DNA of 57,973 nt from Pseudomonadota bacterium (GTDB taxonomy: Bacteria > Pseudomonadota > Alphaproteobacteria > Acetobacterales > Acetobacteraceae): assembly GCA_021805545.1 (NCBI GenBank), contig JAJZFB010000010.1, positions 1-57,973 of the forward strand, read 5' to 3'. Position numbers and translations under genes: made by a program. Positions 24,038 to 32,889 of the stretch are shown piece by piece. Below the pieces are notes generated by a model. It ran no database searches. It was not told the origin of the DNA and worked only from the letters and a program-made list of their open reading frames with translations. How positions within the stretch are numbered: position 1 is the first letter of the stretch; every line of letters starts with the position of its first letter.

Positions 24038-25377
24038 TTTCCACCCCCCATATATGTGCCATGGCGCGGGAGCGTGTGCAGGCGGCGCTGACCACAAACC
24101 CGGTGCGGCGCTACGGCCGCATTGTGCGTTCCAATGGCGAGGTGCTTCACGCCTCCGGTATTCGCGCGCCAGTGGGCGCACGGTGCCTTATCGAAATGGA
24201 GCACGGCCCGGCCCTGACGGCGGAAGTGGTTGGTTTTGAGGCTGGTGCCCTGCTGGTGATGCCCGAACAGGGCACGCGCGGTGTTGCGCGCGGCGCGCGC
24301 GTGCATGTTGCAAATGGCGGCGCGGCGCCGCTAATGGGCATGTGCCTGCTTGGCCGCGTGCTGGATGCGCGCGGGCAGCCGCTGGATGCCCTGCCGCAAC
24401 CCGGCGCGTCTCACCCCTGGCCGTTGCTAGGCGTCACCATCAATCCCATGGCGCGGCAGCGCATCGTGCAACCTTTCGATTGCGGCATACGCGCCATCAA
24501 CGCTTTGGCGGTACTTGGGCGCGGTATGCGTGTGGGGCTGTTCGCCGGTTCTGGTGTGGGCAAAACCACGCTGCTGGGCATGATGGCGCGCCACGCGCGG
24601 GCCGATGTGGTGGTGGTGGGCATGATTGGCGAGCGTGGCCGCGAGATCCGTGAATTCATCGAGGACCATATCGGCACCGCCCGCCCGCGCACCGTGGTTA
24701 TTGCCTCTCCGGCCGATGATACCGCGCTGGGCCGCGTGCACGGCGCCTACCGTGCGGCGGCGGCGGCGGAATTCTTCCGCGCCCAGGGCAAGCATGTGCT
24801 GCTGGTGGTGGACAGCCTGACGCGCCTGGCCATGGGGTTGCGCGAAATCGGGCTGGCCGCTGGCGAGCCGCCCGCCACCAAGGGCTACCCGCCTTCCGTG
24901 TTCGGCGCGCTGGCCGCCTATGTGGAGCGTGCGGGTAATGGCGCCACGGGGCAGGGCTCCATAACCGCCATTTACACCGTGCTGGTGGAGGGTGACGATC
25001 ATGTGGGCGATCCGGTGGCGGATGCGGCCCGCTCAGTGCTCGATGGGCATATCGTGCTTTCCCGTGCGCTGACGGAAGCAGCAATTTATCCGCCCATCGA
25101 CATCACCGCCTCGCTTTCGCGTCCCATGCCGTCTCTGGTGAGTGCCGGGCATTTGCAAAACGCGGCGCGAGTCCGCGCGCTTTGGGCGCGCCGTGGCGAG
25201 AAGCAGGATATTATCGACCTTGGCGCCTATGCGCCGGGGCGCGACAAATTACTGGACGAGGCCTTGCGCCGCGCTCCCGCCATTGAGGCTCTGTTGCGCC
25301 AGGATGCACACGAATATGCCGGGTTGAGCGCAGGCGAGGCGGCCCTGGCCGCCGTGCTGGCGGAAACCGTGCCATGA
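24034..25377 (+). CDS. fliI: Flagellum-specific ATPase FliI
   Basis: FliI is the hexameric ATPase of the export apparatus. From the ATG at 24034, which overlaps the fliH stop, the product is 447 residues, the normal length. The Walker A loop is at residues about 170-180 (FAGSGVGKTTLL), followed by the family block GMIGERGREIREFIEDH. The Walker B region is HVLLVVDSLTRLAMGLREIGLAAGEPP. An in-frame start inside fliH would add 25 residues without similarity and is not used. Confidence 0.96.
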   Translation: MISTPHICAMARERVQAALTTNPVRRYGRIVRSNGEVLHASGIRAPVGARCLIEMEHGPALTAEVVGFEAGALLVMPEQGTRGVARGARVHVANGGAAPLMGMCLLGRVLDARGQPLDALPQPGASHPWPLLGVTINPMARQRIVQPFDCGIRAINALAVLGRGMRVGLFAGSGVGKTTLLGMMARHARADVVVVGMIGERGREIREFIEDHIGTARPRTVVIASPADDTALGRVHGAYRAAAAAEFFRAQGKHVLLVVDSLTRLAMGLREIGLAAGEPPATKGYPPSVFGALAAYVERAGNGATGQGSITAIYTVLVEGDDHVGDPVADAARSVLDGHIVLSRALTEAAIYPPIDITASLSRPMPSLVSAGHLQNAARVRALWARRGEKQDIIDLGAYAPGRDKLLDEALRRAPAIEALLRQDAHEYAGLSAGEAALAAVLAETVP

Positions 25378-25784
25378 AGCCGCGCAACCTGACGAGGCTG
25401 GATATTCTGGCCGCGGCGCGTGAGGCACGTTTGCAGGAGAGCCTGCGGCGCCAAACCGCCATATTGGCGCAAGGCGAGGCGCAGTGCGGAATTTTGTCGG
25501 CCTATCAGGAGCGCCTGACGGAAAGCTGGCGGGATGGCACGGTGCTGCCCGCCGCCCAGGCGCGCCGTGCCAGCCAGTTTGCCGAGGGCGCGGCGGCGGC
25601 GGCGGCGCAAATCGAAGCCGCCCAGGCCATGGCTGGCGCGCAGATGCAACAGGATGCGGCGGCTCTGGCGCAGTTAAGCACATACAGGCGCAATTTGGCG
25701 GAACGGTTGCGCGCCGCCTCCCGCGCCGGGGCAGAGGCCGCCGAGCGTAAGGCCGAGCGGGACCGGCCCTGGCGACGTTTATAG
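25374..25784 (+). CDS. fliJ: Flagellar export chaperone FliJ
   Basis: The 136-residue product is a continuous helical, coiled-coil-like protein rich in Ala, Gln, Glu and Arg, the FliJ profile (about 140 to 150 residues). It follows fliI with a 4-base overlap, as fliJ does in most flagellar operons. FliJ couples the FliI ring to FlhA. Sequence conservation in this family is too low for motif proof, so position and profile carry the call. Confidence 0.72.
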   Translation: MKPRNLTRLDILAAAREARLQESLRRQTAILAQGEAQCGILSAYQERLTESWRDGTVLPAAQARRASQFAEGAAAAAAQIEAAQAMAGAQMQQDAAALAQLSTYRRNLAERLRAASRAGAEAAERKAERDRPWRRL

Positions 25785-25827
25785 CTTATTGCGCGGAAAT
25801 TTTTTGGCTCACCTGAAGGAGCGCTTC

Positions 25828-27039
25828 ATGGATCTCAGTTTCTACTCCAACTTTTCCAATTCGCTGGCGGCGCAGGAGGCGCAGATTAACAATCTGCAGC
25901 AGCAAATTTCCAGCGGCCTCTCGGTGCAAACGCCGGACCAGAACCCTGGTGCGTACGAATCCGCCGCGCTTGCAACGGACCAGGTGAGCCGTCTTGCCAA
26001 CGACAATAACACGCAAGCCTCCATCCAAGTGCAGCTTGGCTCGGCCAATAACGCCTATAGCTCGATGATGGGTTTGCTGAATAACGTGCAGAGCATTGTT
26101 GAGCAGGCGTTGAACGGTACAACCAACAGCCAGAACATGAATGCATTGGCGGGGCAGGTGAACAGCGCGCTGCAGCAAATGGTCGCGCTGGGCAACACCA
26201 CCGCGCCCAACGGCACCTATCTGTTCGGCGGCTCGCGCGGCCAGCTTGCGCCGTTTCAGCCAAATTCCAGCGGCAATATCGTCTACTATGGCGATGCCGC
26301 CAGCTCCCAGGCCAGTATTGGCGAGGCCTCCACCGCCAGCACCATTGCCAATGGCACTGTGTTCATCTCGGCCTTACAGGGAGATGGTGTGGGTGCCGTA
26401 ACCGCCAGCAGCGCCAATACCGGTACTGGCCAGGTTATACCCGATGGCGTTGTGAATGCCACGGCGGCGGATGCGTTCCAGCAAGGCAATACGCCCATTA
26501 CCATCACATTTAGCGCGGGCGGCAGCTATAGCGCCACGCAAGGCGGCAGCACCATCGCCACGGGCACGCTTAGCACCACCCCGGGCAGCAGCGGCACCAG
26601 CGTGCAGCTTGCCGGTGTCGAATACAGCATCACCGGCTCCCCCTCCAGCGGAGACAGTTTTTCTATCGCGCCTGCGCGCACGCAATCAGTGTTCTCGCTG
26701 CTGAAGACTGTCTATACAGCCTTGTCCACTGCCGGTGGCACGCAGGCGCAGGTGGCCCAAACCAGCCAGGTTCTCAACCAGAGCCTCGCCGGCATCACAC
26801 AATACCAGCAGGTGGTTACCTCGGCCCAGGCGCAAAATGGCGTGACGCTGGAGGCGCTCGCCAATACCGGTACCGGCAATAACAACCAATCCACCGAGGC
26901 GCAGACCAACATCAACAACGCTACCGCCGTTAACACGCCCGTTGCCATCGCCTCGCTCGACCAGACCATGACCGCATTGCAGGCGGCCATGAAGACGTTT
27001 GGCGCCGTGCAGGGGCTCAGCCTGTTCAACTATATTTAA
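25828..27039 (+). CDS. flgL: Flagellar hook-filament junction protein FlgL (HAP3)
   Basis: FlgL links FlgK to the filament. The 403-residue protein has the flagellin-like N-terminus (LAAQEAQINNLQQQISSG, then VQTPDQNPGAYESA) and a C-terminal helix region (IASLDQTMTALQAAMKTFGAVQGLSLFNYI, landmarks LDQTMTALQAAM and LSLFNYI). The start at 25828 has a ribosome binding site (GAAGGAGC). FlgK is encoded 21 kb away in the opposite operon. The glycosyltransferase gene follows after 12 bases. Confidence 0.9.
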   Translation: MDLSFYSNFSNSLAAQEAQINNLQQQISSGLSVQTPDQNPGAYESAALATDQVSRLANDNNTQASIQVQLGSANNAYSSMMGLLNNVQSIVEQALNGTTNSQNMNALAGQVNSALQQMVALGNTTAPNGTYLFGGSRGQLAPFQPNSSGNIVYYGDAASSQASIGEASTASTIANGTVFISALQGDGVGAVTASSANTGTGQVIPDGVVNATAADAFQQGNTPITITFSAGGSYSATQGGSTIATGTLSTTPGSSGTSVQLAGVEYSITGSPSSGDSFSIAPARTQSVFSLLKTVYTALSTAGGTQAQVAQTSQVLNQSLAGITQYQQVVTSAQAQNGVTLEALANTGTGNNNQSTEAQTNINNATAVNTPVAIASLDQTMTALQAAMKTFGAVQGLSLFNYI

Positions 27040-27051
27040 GGGAGCCGCATC

Positions 27052-30000
27052 ATGCCGGATGCCATTTTCATTGTTGGCTATTACCGTAGCGGCACGTCCG
27101 CCCTGTCGGGCGCGCTTGCGCGCGCGGGTGTTAAATTTTATAACGAAGCCGACCCGAATGAGCACAATCCATTAGGTTTCTATGAAATTCCTGAACTGAT
27201 CGAGTTCGACGTGGAGCTGTTCAACAAGCTCGGCGTGGATTGGACGGATGTGCGTGGTCTGCCGCCGGGCTGGGCGCAGCGTGCCGATCTCGGCACAATG
27301 CTGACCAAGCTGGATGAGATTCTGCGCCGCCGTTTCACGGGCGAGGACCGGCTCTGGGGCCTTAAGCATCCGCATCTTTGCCGCACCTTGCCGCTGTACG
27401 AGCGGGCGGTGCGCCAAGCCGGGCACAAGCCGCATGTGGTGCATATTTTTCGCGACCCCTGGACGGCGGCGGCCAGCCAGAGCCTGAAAAACGGCCTCTC
27501 GCGCGCCCATGCGCTGCTGCTGTGGATGAGCTACGTGACCAATGCCGAGATGCAGGCGCGGCATTTACCCCGCACATGGCTTACCTACCAGGAATTACTG
27601 GCGGATCCCGCCGCGCAGCTTGCCCGGCTGGGGCGGGAATTGCAGTTGCGGCTTGGCAGCGCGCAAGGGCTGGTTGAGGCTGCCGCCTACCTCACCGGCC
27701 AGCTCAACCGCTCCCAGCCTCTGCCACGGGCCGATTTGTGCCGCCCGCTCGCGCATTTGGTACAGCAAACCTGGGACGCGATTTGCCAGCGCAAACTCAG
27801 CCCGGCCTTGTGGGATGGTTTCGCGGCAGAGACGGCTGACCTGGCCGGGTTTCTTACCGAAATCGGCGCCAGCCGCGGCCGTGTCATTCCAGCACTGGGC
27901 GGTTCGTTCGCGCCGCCCGCCACCACCGGGGGCATGTCTGCCGCCGGCATACGCCCCCCCGAGCGCACCGACGAAGGCGCACAGGCAAGGTTGCGGGCGT
28001 TGCAGGCTGAGGCGGGGGCGTTACCGCGCCTCTGCGTCATCATCGCCGCCCCGCGCGGCCGCGCCGCCGCCGTTAATGGCACGCTGGAATCGCTGAACGC
28101 GCAATGGTTCAAACCCGCCACCATCCGCATTCTCGCCGCCGAGGAAGTGGCCATTGAAGGCATCACCACCATTGCCGTGCCAGCGGAGCCAGAGGCCGCC
28201 ACGCGCATGGCCTGCGCCGAGCTTAACCGGCAAGCGCGTGAAGCGGATTATGTCGCCATCATCAATGCGGGCGATACGGTGGCGCCAGATGCCTGCCTGC
28301 GCTTTGCCCTTGCCGCCAAGGCGGAAGACGCCGCCATGCTGTATTGCGACGAGATTGTACCGCGCGCGGGTGGGGCCTGGGTGCGGCATAAGCCGGGCTG
28401 GGATGTCACGCGCCTGCGCCAGGCCGCCTATATTGGCGATTGGGTGTGGTATCGCGGCGCCGATGTGCTGCGCGCCGGGGGCTTCAACCCCAACCGCGCC
28501 GGGGCCGAGGAATATGACATGCAGCTCCACATGGCGGAGCTGGGCGCCAAGGTGGCGCGCGTGCCGGAAGCCCTGTTCACCCGCTGCGCCGGGAGCCAGC
28601 GCGATGTTATACCAACCGATATTTTCTGCGCCCGCGCGGCATCATCGCTGAAGGAGCATCTGGAGCGCATAAACCTGCCAGCCGCGGTGCAAAGCCGCCA
28701 GCATCCCGGCCTGTTCCACCATGTGCGCACCATCCGGGATCCTGGCACCACCATAGTGCTGCTGTGCGATGGTGCGGAGATTCCAGCCGTCGATGCCTGG
28801 CTTACCGCGCTGCTCACGGGCGAGGCGTTGAGCGGCCCCATCATTCTTGCGGGGGCGGCGCTCAGCCCGTCCATGCAGGCTTATCTCACCGCCGTCACCC
28901 AACAGGCCGAGACGCTGGAAGGTAAGGTGCTGGCGGTGGCGCCGGCGCCGGAGCTGGGCTTTGCCCAGGTGCTGGAACGGGCTGTTGCCATGGTGGCCAC
29001 ACCGCATCTGGCCATTCTCGATGCCCGTGCCCGCCCTGCCGAGTCCAACTGGGCGCAATTGTTGCGCACGCGCCTGGCCAGCCCGGAGGTGGCCATGGCG
29101 GGCGGAAGAACGCTGGTGCTCACCGGGCCAGAGCCGCGCCAGGCCGTGGTGCATGGCCCCATCGTTATTGGCGCCGATACCAGAATGGGTGCCGGGCACA
29201 GGGCGGATGACCCTGGCCCGGGCGGCTGGCTGCTGGTGGACCAGGAGGCAAGCGCCCTGGCGCCGCCCGGCCTGCTGGCGCGCACCCAGGCGCTGCAGGG
29301 CTGCACTTTCCCGCTGCTGGAGGGCGATGCGCTATGGACCGATCTGGGCGCGCAATTGCGGGCCGCGGGCGGCAAGCTGGTCTGGACGCCCGATGCCTCC
29401 TTTTTTGCCCCGCCGGAGGTGGCCCAAATTGACCATGGCAATACCTTCCGCAACGGCACGGCGGCGGCACAGGCGTTGCCCTGGGCCGACCCGTATCACC
29501 ACCCCGCTTTGTCGCTGCATGGCAATTTGCTGAGTACCGAAGCGCGCACCGGCCTGTTCCGCTCTACCCCGCCCGACCCGCTAAGCCTGCTGGTCAGCGG
29601 CGAGCCCCTCACCGGCATGCCGGTGCTCAACGCCGCCCGCGCCCTGCGCCGTGCCGGGCTGGCCGAGGCCGATTGGGTGCCGGACCTGCCTGGCGCCGCC
29701 GATCTTGGCCGCCGTGCCCCGGTATGCTGGGTGCGTGTCAACCCGCAGCGTGCTCCGCGCCCGTACAGCCCGGCTTATACCGCCATCTACACCCAGGTTC
29801 CGGCGCAAGAGGCGCTGCCCGCGCTGAGCCAGGCTGGCGCTGTTTATGCCACCTCGCCGGGGCTGGTCACACAGCTTCGCCGCCTGGGTGGCGAGGCCAA
29901 GCCGGTTTCGCTCTGGCGCCCGGCGCTCAGCCCGCGCATCTGGCAGGAACTTACCTTTGGCACGGGGTTGAACACCAAGCCGCGCGTGCTGTGGTTCGAT

Positions 30001-30498
30001 GAAGGCATCGCCCCGCCCTGGCTGGCCGATCTCATCAACGGCACGCTGGAGATTGCCTCCTGGATCGTGGTTGAGCGCAAGGGCGCGGGTTATGCCGGAT
30101 CGGTGGCACGCATCGGCATGCAGGAATCGGAGTTTGCCTGGGCGCAAACCATGGCGGAGCTGGGGCCGCAGATCATGATCCGCCCGGCTGCCGCAGCCAC
30201 CCATGCCGACCATTACCCCGCCCTCATTGCCGCCGCCGCGGGCTGCCGTTTGCTGGTGGATGAGCGGCTGGACACGCCACCCAGCCTGGGCGCCCTGGCC
30301 CTGCCGCCGCGCGCCAATGCCTGGGGCGAGGCACTGAAAGGCGCCATTACCGGGCTGCAGGCCACGCTGGAGCAGGGCGCCACCACCCGTGCCGCCGCCC
30401 TTGCCCTGCCGGGGCTGGAAGATGCGCCGCCGCCATGGCTCGGCTTGCCCGTGGCCCCGCAAGCGGGCAGCGCGGCTTACCAGAGTGCCGCCGAATGA
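27052..30498 (+). CDS. Multidomain sulfotransferase/glycosyltransferase within the flagellar operon
   Basis: The product is 1148 residues. Residues 1-200 look like a sulfotransferase: FIVGYYRSGTSAL (residues 6-18) fits the PAPS 5'-phosphosulfate loop, and HIFRDPWTAAASQS (131-144, with R134 and S142) fits the 3'-phosphate site. Residues about 325-550 are a GT2-like domain with DYVAIINAGDTVAPDA, YCDEI and AEEYDMQLHMAELG. Residues about 565-840 look like a second, degenerate GT2-like unit ending in DPYHHPALSLHG. The last 300 residues resemble a GT-B-type domain, less surely. A good ribosome binding site (GGGAG) precedes the ATG. It lies between flgL and flgA and overlaps flgA in an ATGA. Modification of flagellin or another exported flagellar protein is the obvious inference, but substrate and sugar are unknown. 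Confidence 0.75.
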   Translation: MPDAIFIVGYYRSGTSALSGALARAGVKFYNEADPNEHNPLGFYEIPELIEFDVELFNKLGVDWTDVRGLPPGWAQRADLGTMLTKLDEILRRRFTGEDRLWGLKHPHLCRTLPLYERAVRQAGHKPHVVHIFRDPWTAAASQSLKNGLSRAHALLLWMSYVTNAEMQARHLPRTWLTYQELLADPAAQLARLGRELQLRLGSAQGLVEAAAYLTGQLNRSQPLPRADLCRPLAHLVQQTWDAICQRKLSPALWDGFAAETADLAGFLTEIGASRGRVIPALGGSFAPPATTGGMSAAGIRPPERTDEGAQARLRALQAEAGALPRLCVIIAAPRGRAAAVNGTLESLNAQWFKPATIRILAAEEVAIEGITTIAVPAEPEAATRMACAELNRQAREADYVAIINAGDTVAPDACLRFALAAKAEDAAMLYCDEIVPRAGGAWVRHKPGWDVTRLRQAAYIGDWVWYRGADVLRAGGFNPNRAGAEEYDMQLHMAELGAKVARVPEALFTRCAGSQRDVIPTDIFCARAASSLKEHLERINLPAAVQSRQHPGLFHHVRTIRDPGTTIVLLCDGAEIPAVDAWLTALLTGEALSGPIILAGAALSPSMQAYLTAVTQQAETLEGKVLAVAPAPELGFAQVLERAVAMVATPHLAILDARARPAESNWAQLLRTRLASPEVAMAGGRTLVLTGPEPRQAVVHGPIVIGADTRMGAGHRADDPGPGGWLLVDQEASALAPPGLLARTQALQGCTFPLLEGDALWTDLGAQLRAAGGKLVWTPDASFFAPPEVAQIDHGNTFRNGTAAAQALPWADPYHHPALSLHGNLLSTEARTGLFRSTPPDPLSLLVSGEPLTGMPVLNAARALRRAGLAEADWVPDLPGAADLGRRAPVCWVRVNPQRAPRPYSPAYTAIYTQVPAQEALPALSQAGAVYATSPGLVTQLRRLGGEAKPVSLWRPALSPRIWQELTFGTGLNTKPRVLWFDEGIAPPWLADLINGTLEIASWIVVERKGAGYAGSVARIGMQESEFAWAQTMAELGPQIMIRPAAAATHADHYPALIAAAAGCRLLVDERLDTPPSLGALALPPRANAWGEALKGAITGLQATLEQGATTRAAALALPGLEDAPPPWLGLPVAPQAGSAAYQSAAE

Positions 30499-31202
30499 CC
30501 CCGCGCCGCGCCGCGCTGCTGGCGGCCGGTGCCATCTGGCCGGGCTATGCCTTGGCCGGGCAGCCGCCAGCAGGGCAGGGGGCTGCGCCAATGCAAAAAC
30601 CGGCGGCGGTGGCGCAGGCGGTGCGGCAGGCGGCGCAGGCCCTGGCGCCCAGCGGGGCCACACTCAGCCTTGGCCCCGTTACCGGCGCCCGCTTTATGCG
30701 CGCCTGCCCCGCCCCGCTGGATGTGAGCATGAGCGGCATAACCCCCTACGAGCAGGCCACGGTGCATTGCCCGGCCCTGGGCTGGACGCTGTATGTCACC
30801 GTCACCGTTATGCAGCGCGAGGCCGTGGTGGTCGCGGCACGGCCCATTATCCCTGGCAAGCCGCTCACGGCGGACGACCTCAAACTCGTCACCCTGCCAG
30901 TGCAGCAATTCGCTGGCCGCCAGGTATATTTCGGCACATCCCAGCTCATTGGCGCCACGCCCGACATGGCGCTGGCCGCGGGCGTGCCCATTACCGCCGA
31001 TGCCGTGCAGGCGCCCATTATGGTGAAGGCCGGGCAGACCGTGACGGTAAACGTGCAAAGCGGCGATGTGCTGCTCACGCTCGATGCCACGGCGGAGCAG
31101 ACAGGCCGCATCGGCGACACGATTTTGCTGCTCAACCCCGCCACGGGCCGCCGCTTTACCGCGCAGGTTACGGCAGGCGGCGTGGAGCTGCGCCTGCAAT
31201 GA
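30495..31202 (+). CDS. flgA: Flagellar P-ring assembly chaperone FlgA
   Basis: FlgA is a periplasmic chaperone for FlgI. From the ATG at 30495 the product is 235 residues with a Sec-type signal peptide (RRAALLAAGAIWPGYALA). The C-terminal SAF-like domain reads VVAARPIIPGKPLTADDLKL, followed by PIMVKAGQTVTVNVQSGDVLLTLDATA and a closing GRRFTAQVTAGGVELRL. Its target FlgI is encoded 25 kb away in the leftward operon, so the two operons must be co-expressed. Confidence 0.9.
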   Translation: MTPRRAALLAAGAIWPGYALAGQPPAGQGAAPMQKPAAVAQAVRQAAQALAPSGATLSLGPVTGARFMRACPAPLDVSMSGITPYEQATVHCPALGWTLYVTVTVMQREAVVVAARPIIPGKPLTADDLKLVTLPVQQFAGRQVYFGTSQLIGATPDMALAAGVPITADAVQAPIMVKAGQTVTVNVQSGDVLLTLDATAEQTGRIGDTILLLNPATGRRFTAQVTAGGVELRLQ

Positions 31203-31237
31203 CGGAAAGCGCCGCGAATTAAAATGGCATTGCCAGG

Positions 31238-31265
31238 CAAACTTCCCGCCCCCGGGCCGAATTAA
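31238..31265 (+). promoter_or_regulatory. Candidate sigma-28-type promoter of fliC
   Basis: CAAACTTC, a 10-base spacer and GCCGAATT lie 33 bases before the flagellin start. The enteric sigma-28 consensus is TAAAGTTT-N11-GCCGATAA, so the -10 half keeps GCCGA while the -35 half and the spacing are imperfect. A perfect small palindrome (TTGCC-A-GGCAA, 31230-31240) sits just upstream. The match is only suggestive, although the FliA here is itself unusual. Confidence 0.35.
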
Positions 31266-31297
31266 GGGGTACGGCAACCACAACCAAGGAGTTCGAT

Positions 31298-32812
31298 ATG
31301 TCGGCCGTCGGTTCTATCCTTACCAATAGCGGCGCTTTGCAGGCGCTCAATTCCATCGCGAACACCACCTCGACCAACAGCAATCTGGAAGCGCAGCTTT
31401 CCAGCGGCCTGTCGATCAACTCGCCCTCCAACAATCCGGCCGGCTATATTACCGCGCAGGGCTTCACCTCGCAGCTCAATGGCATCACCCAGGCCGTTTC
31501 CAATGCCAACCAGGGTGTCTCTTTGCTGCAAACGGCGCAGGGCGCCATCACCCAGCAGATTGGCGTTGTACAGCAGCTCAACTCCATTGCCGTGCAGGCC
31601 GCCAACGGCACGCAAACCCCGGCGGAATCGCAGTCTCTGCAAAATCTGGTCGGGCAGCTCGTCGGCCAGGTGAACACCATCGCGAACCAGACGCAGTTCA
31701 ACAATATCAGCCTGCTCAATGGCAGCTTCTCCGGCGTGCAGTTCCAGGTGGGCGCCAATGAGGGGCAGACCATGAGCCTCTCCATCGGCAACCTTGCCGC
31801 CTCGGCCATTGGCATGAACGCCTCCACCGTATCTGGCACCACCGTGTACGGCACCAACGTCAAATCCACTTCGGCGGCGCTTACGCTGGCGGCTTCGGCG
31901 GCCAAAATTGCGTCCGGCGGGGCTGGCAAGTTCAGCACCACCGGCTCGCTCGCCGTTACCGGCGCCAATGGCGGCCAGGCCAAGGTGGCTATCTCCAAGG
32001 CTCAGGAATCCGCTGCCTCGCTGGCCTCGGCCATTAATGGCGTGTCTGGCACCACGGGCGTGCAGGCGCAGGCCACCACCACCATCACGCTGGCCATGGG
32101 CACGGCTGGCACGGGTGCGGGCTATAGCTTCAACATTCAGGCCGGCAAGGGTTCTGGCGGCACCAACGGCTCGGGCATTGGCACCAAGCAGGCCATTAAT
32201 GCCTCGTCCGCCTCGCAGATTGTCAGCCAGATCAATGGCCAGTCCTCCACCAGCGGTATTGTTGCCGCGCTCGATACAAACGGCAATGTCACGCTGACAC
32301 AGACCTCCGGCTACAACATCAACATCACGGGTATGAGCTCCGGCTCCATGAAAACCGTTGGCACCACGGCCAGCACCATCAAAACAGGCGCGGGCACGGC
32401 TTCGGCGGTCATTCAGGGGCAGGTGCAGTTCCAGTCTTCCGGTGCCTTCAGCGTGGGCAATGCTGGCAATATCGGCTTGTCCATCAAGTCCGGCCTTACG
32501 TCGCTATCCTCCGTCAATGTTTCCACCACGGCGGGTGCCAACACGGCCATCAATGTGGTCAAATACGCCCTTGGCGCGCTCAACAACCAGGGCGGCCAGC
32601 TTGGCGCCGTGCAGCAGGCGTTGACGGCGAACATCAACAACCTCAACACCACCTCGCAGAATCTTACCACCGCCCTGGGCGTGGTGCAGGATGCCAACAT
32701 CCCCGCGGTCAGCAATCAGCTCACCGAGGCGCAGATTCAGGCGCAATCCGGCGTGGCCGCGCTCAAATCCTCCACCACGCTGCAGCAGAGCTATCTCTCG
32801 CTGCTGCCGTAA
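31298..32812 (+). CDS. fliC: Flagellin, filament protein
   Basis: The 504-residue flagellin has the conserved terminal domains. The N-terminus reads SGALQALNSIANTTSTNSNLEAQLSSGLSI, landmarks ALQALN and LSSGLSI, and the C-terminus ALKSSTTLQQSYLSLLP. The middle (about 170-410) is long and very rich in Ser, Thr, Gly and Ala, a plausible target for O-linked modification. At the position of the TLR5-contact segment (LQRIRELAVQ in Salmonella) it reads VQQLNSIAVQAANG, lacking the key Arg, as in other alphaproteobacteria. AAGGAG precedes the ATG. A hairpin terminator follows, so fliC is probably its own transcript. Confidence 0.95.
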   Translation: MSAVGSILTNSGALQALNSIANTTSTNSNLEAQLSSGLSINSPSNNPAGYITAQGFTSQLNGITQAVSNANQGVSLLQTAQGAITQQIGVVQQLNSIAVQAANGTQTPAESQSLQNLVGQLVGQVNTIANQTQFNNISLLNGSFSGVQFQVGANEGQTMSLSIGNLAASAIGMNASTVSGTTVYGTNVKSTSAALTLAASAAKIASGGAGKFSTTGSLAVTGANGGQAKVAISKAQESAASLASAINGVSGTTGVQAQATTTITLAMGTAGTGAGYSFNIQAGKGSGGTNGSGIGTKQAINASSASQIVSQINGQSSTSGIVAALDTNGNVTLTQTSGYNINITGMSSGSMKTVGTTASTIKTGAGTASAVIQGQVQFQSSGAFSVGNAGNIGLSIKSGLTSLSSVNVSTTAGANTAINVVKYALGALNNQGGQLGAVQQALTANINNLNTTSQNLTTALGVVQDANIPAVSNQLTEAQIQAQSGVAALKSSTTLQQSYLSLLP

Positions 32813-32819
32813 GGTCTTC

Positions 32820-32851
32820 AAACCAGGCCGGTGTAAGCTCCGGCCTGGTTT
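32820..32851 (+). terminator. Terminator after fliC
   Basis: A perfect 12-base inverted repeat (AAACCAGGCCGG and CCGGCCTGGTTT, 8-base loop) starts 7 bases past the flagellin stop and ends in a short T run. It would end or thin out the abundant fliC transcript before fliD. Confidence 0.75.
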
Positions 32852-32889
32852 CCCGCATCATGACTTGAATTTTCTGGAAAGCCGCCGCC

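Noticed and set aside
1-26000. A virulence type III secretion system
   Set aside because: Rod, hook, ring, cap and flagellin genes are all present, so the export genes belong to a flagellum.
29581-30663. A 360-codon minus-strand frame opposite the sulfotransferase/glycosyltransferase gene
   Set aside because: Arg/Ala/Pro-rich shadow without motif. The plus-strand gene is continuous and coupled to flgA.
31225-31241. A sigma-54-like TGGCA...GGCAA site before fliC
   Set aside because: The GG to GC spacing is 9 instead of the strict 10 bases, and no enhancer-binding regulator is in the window.
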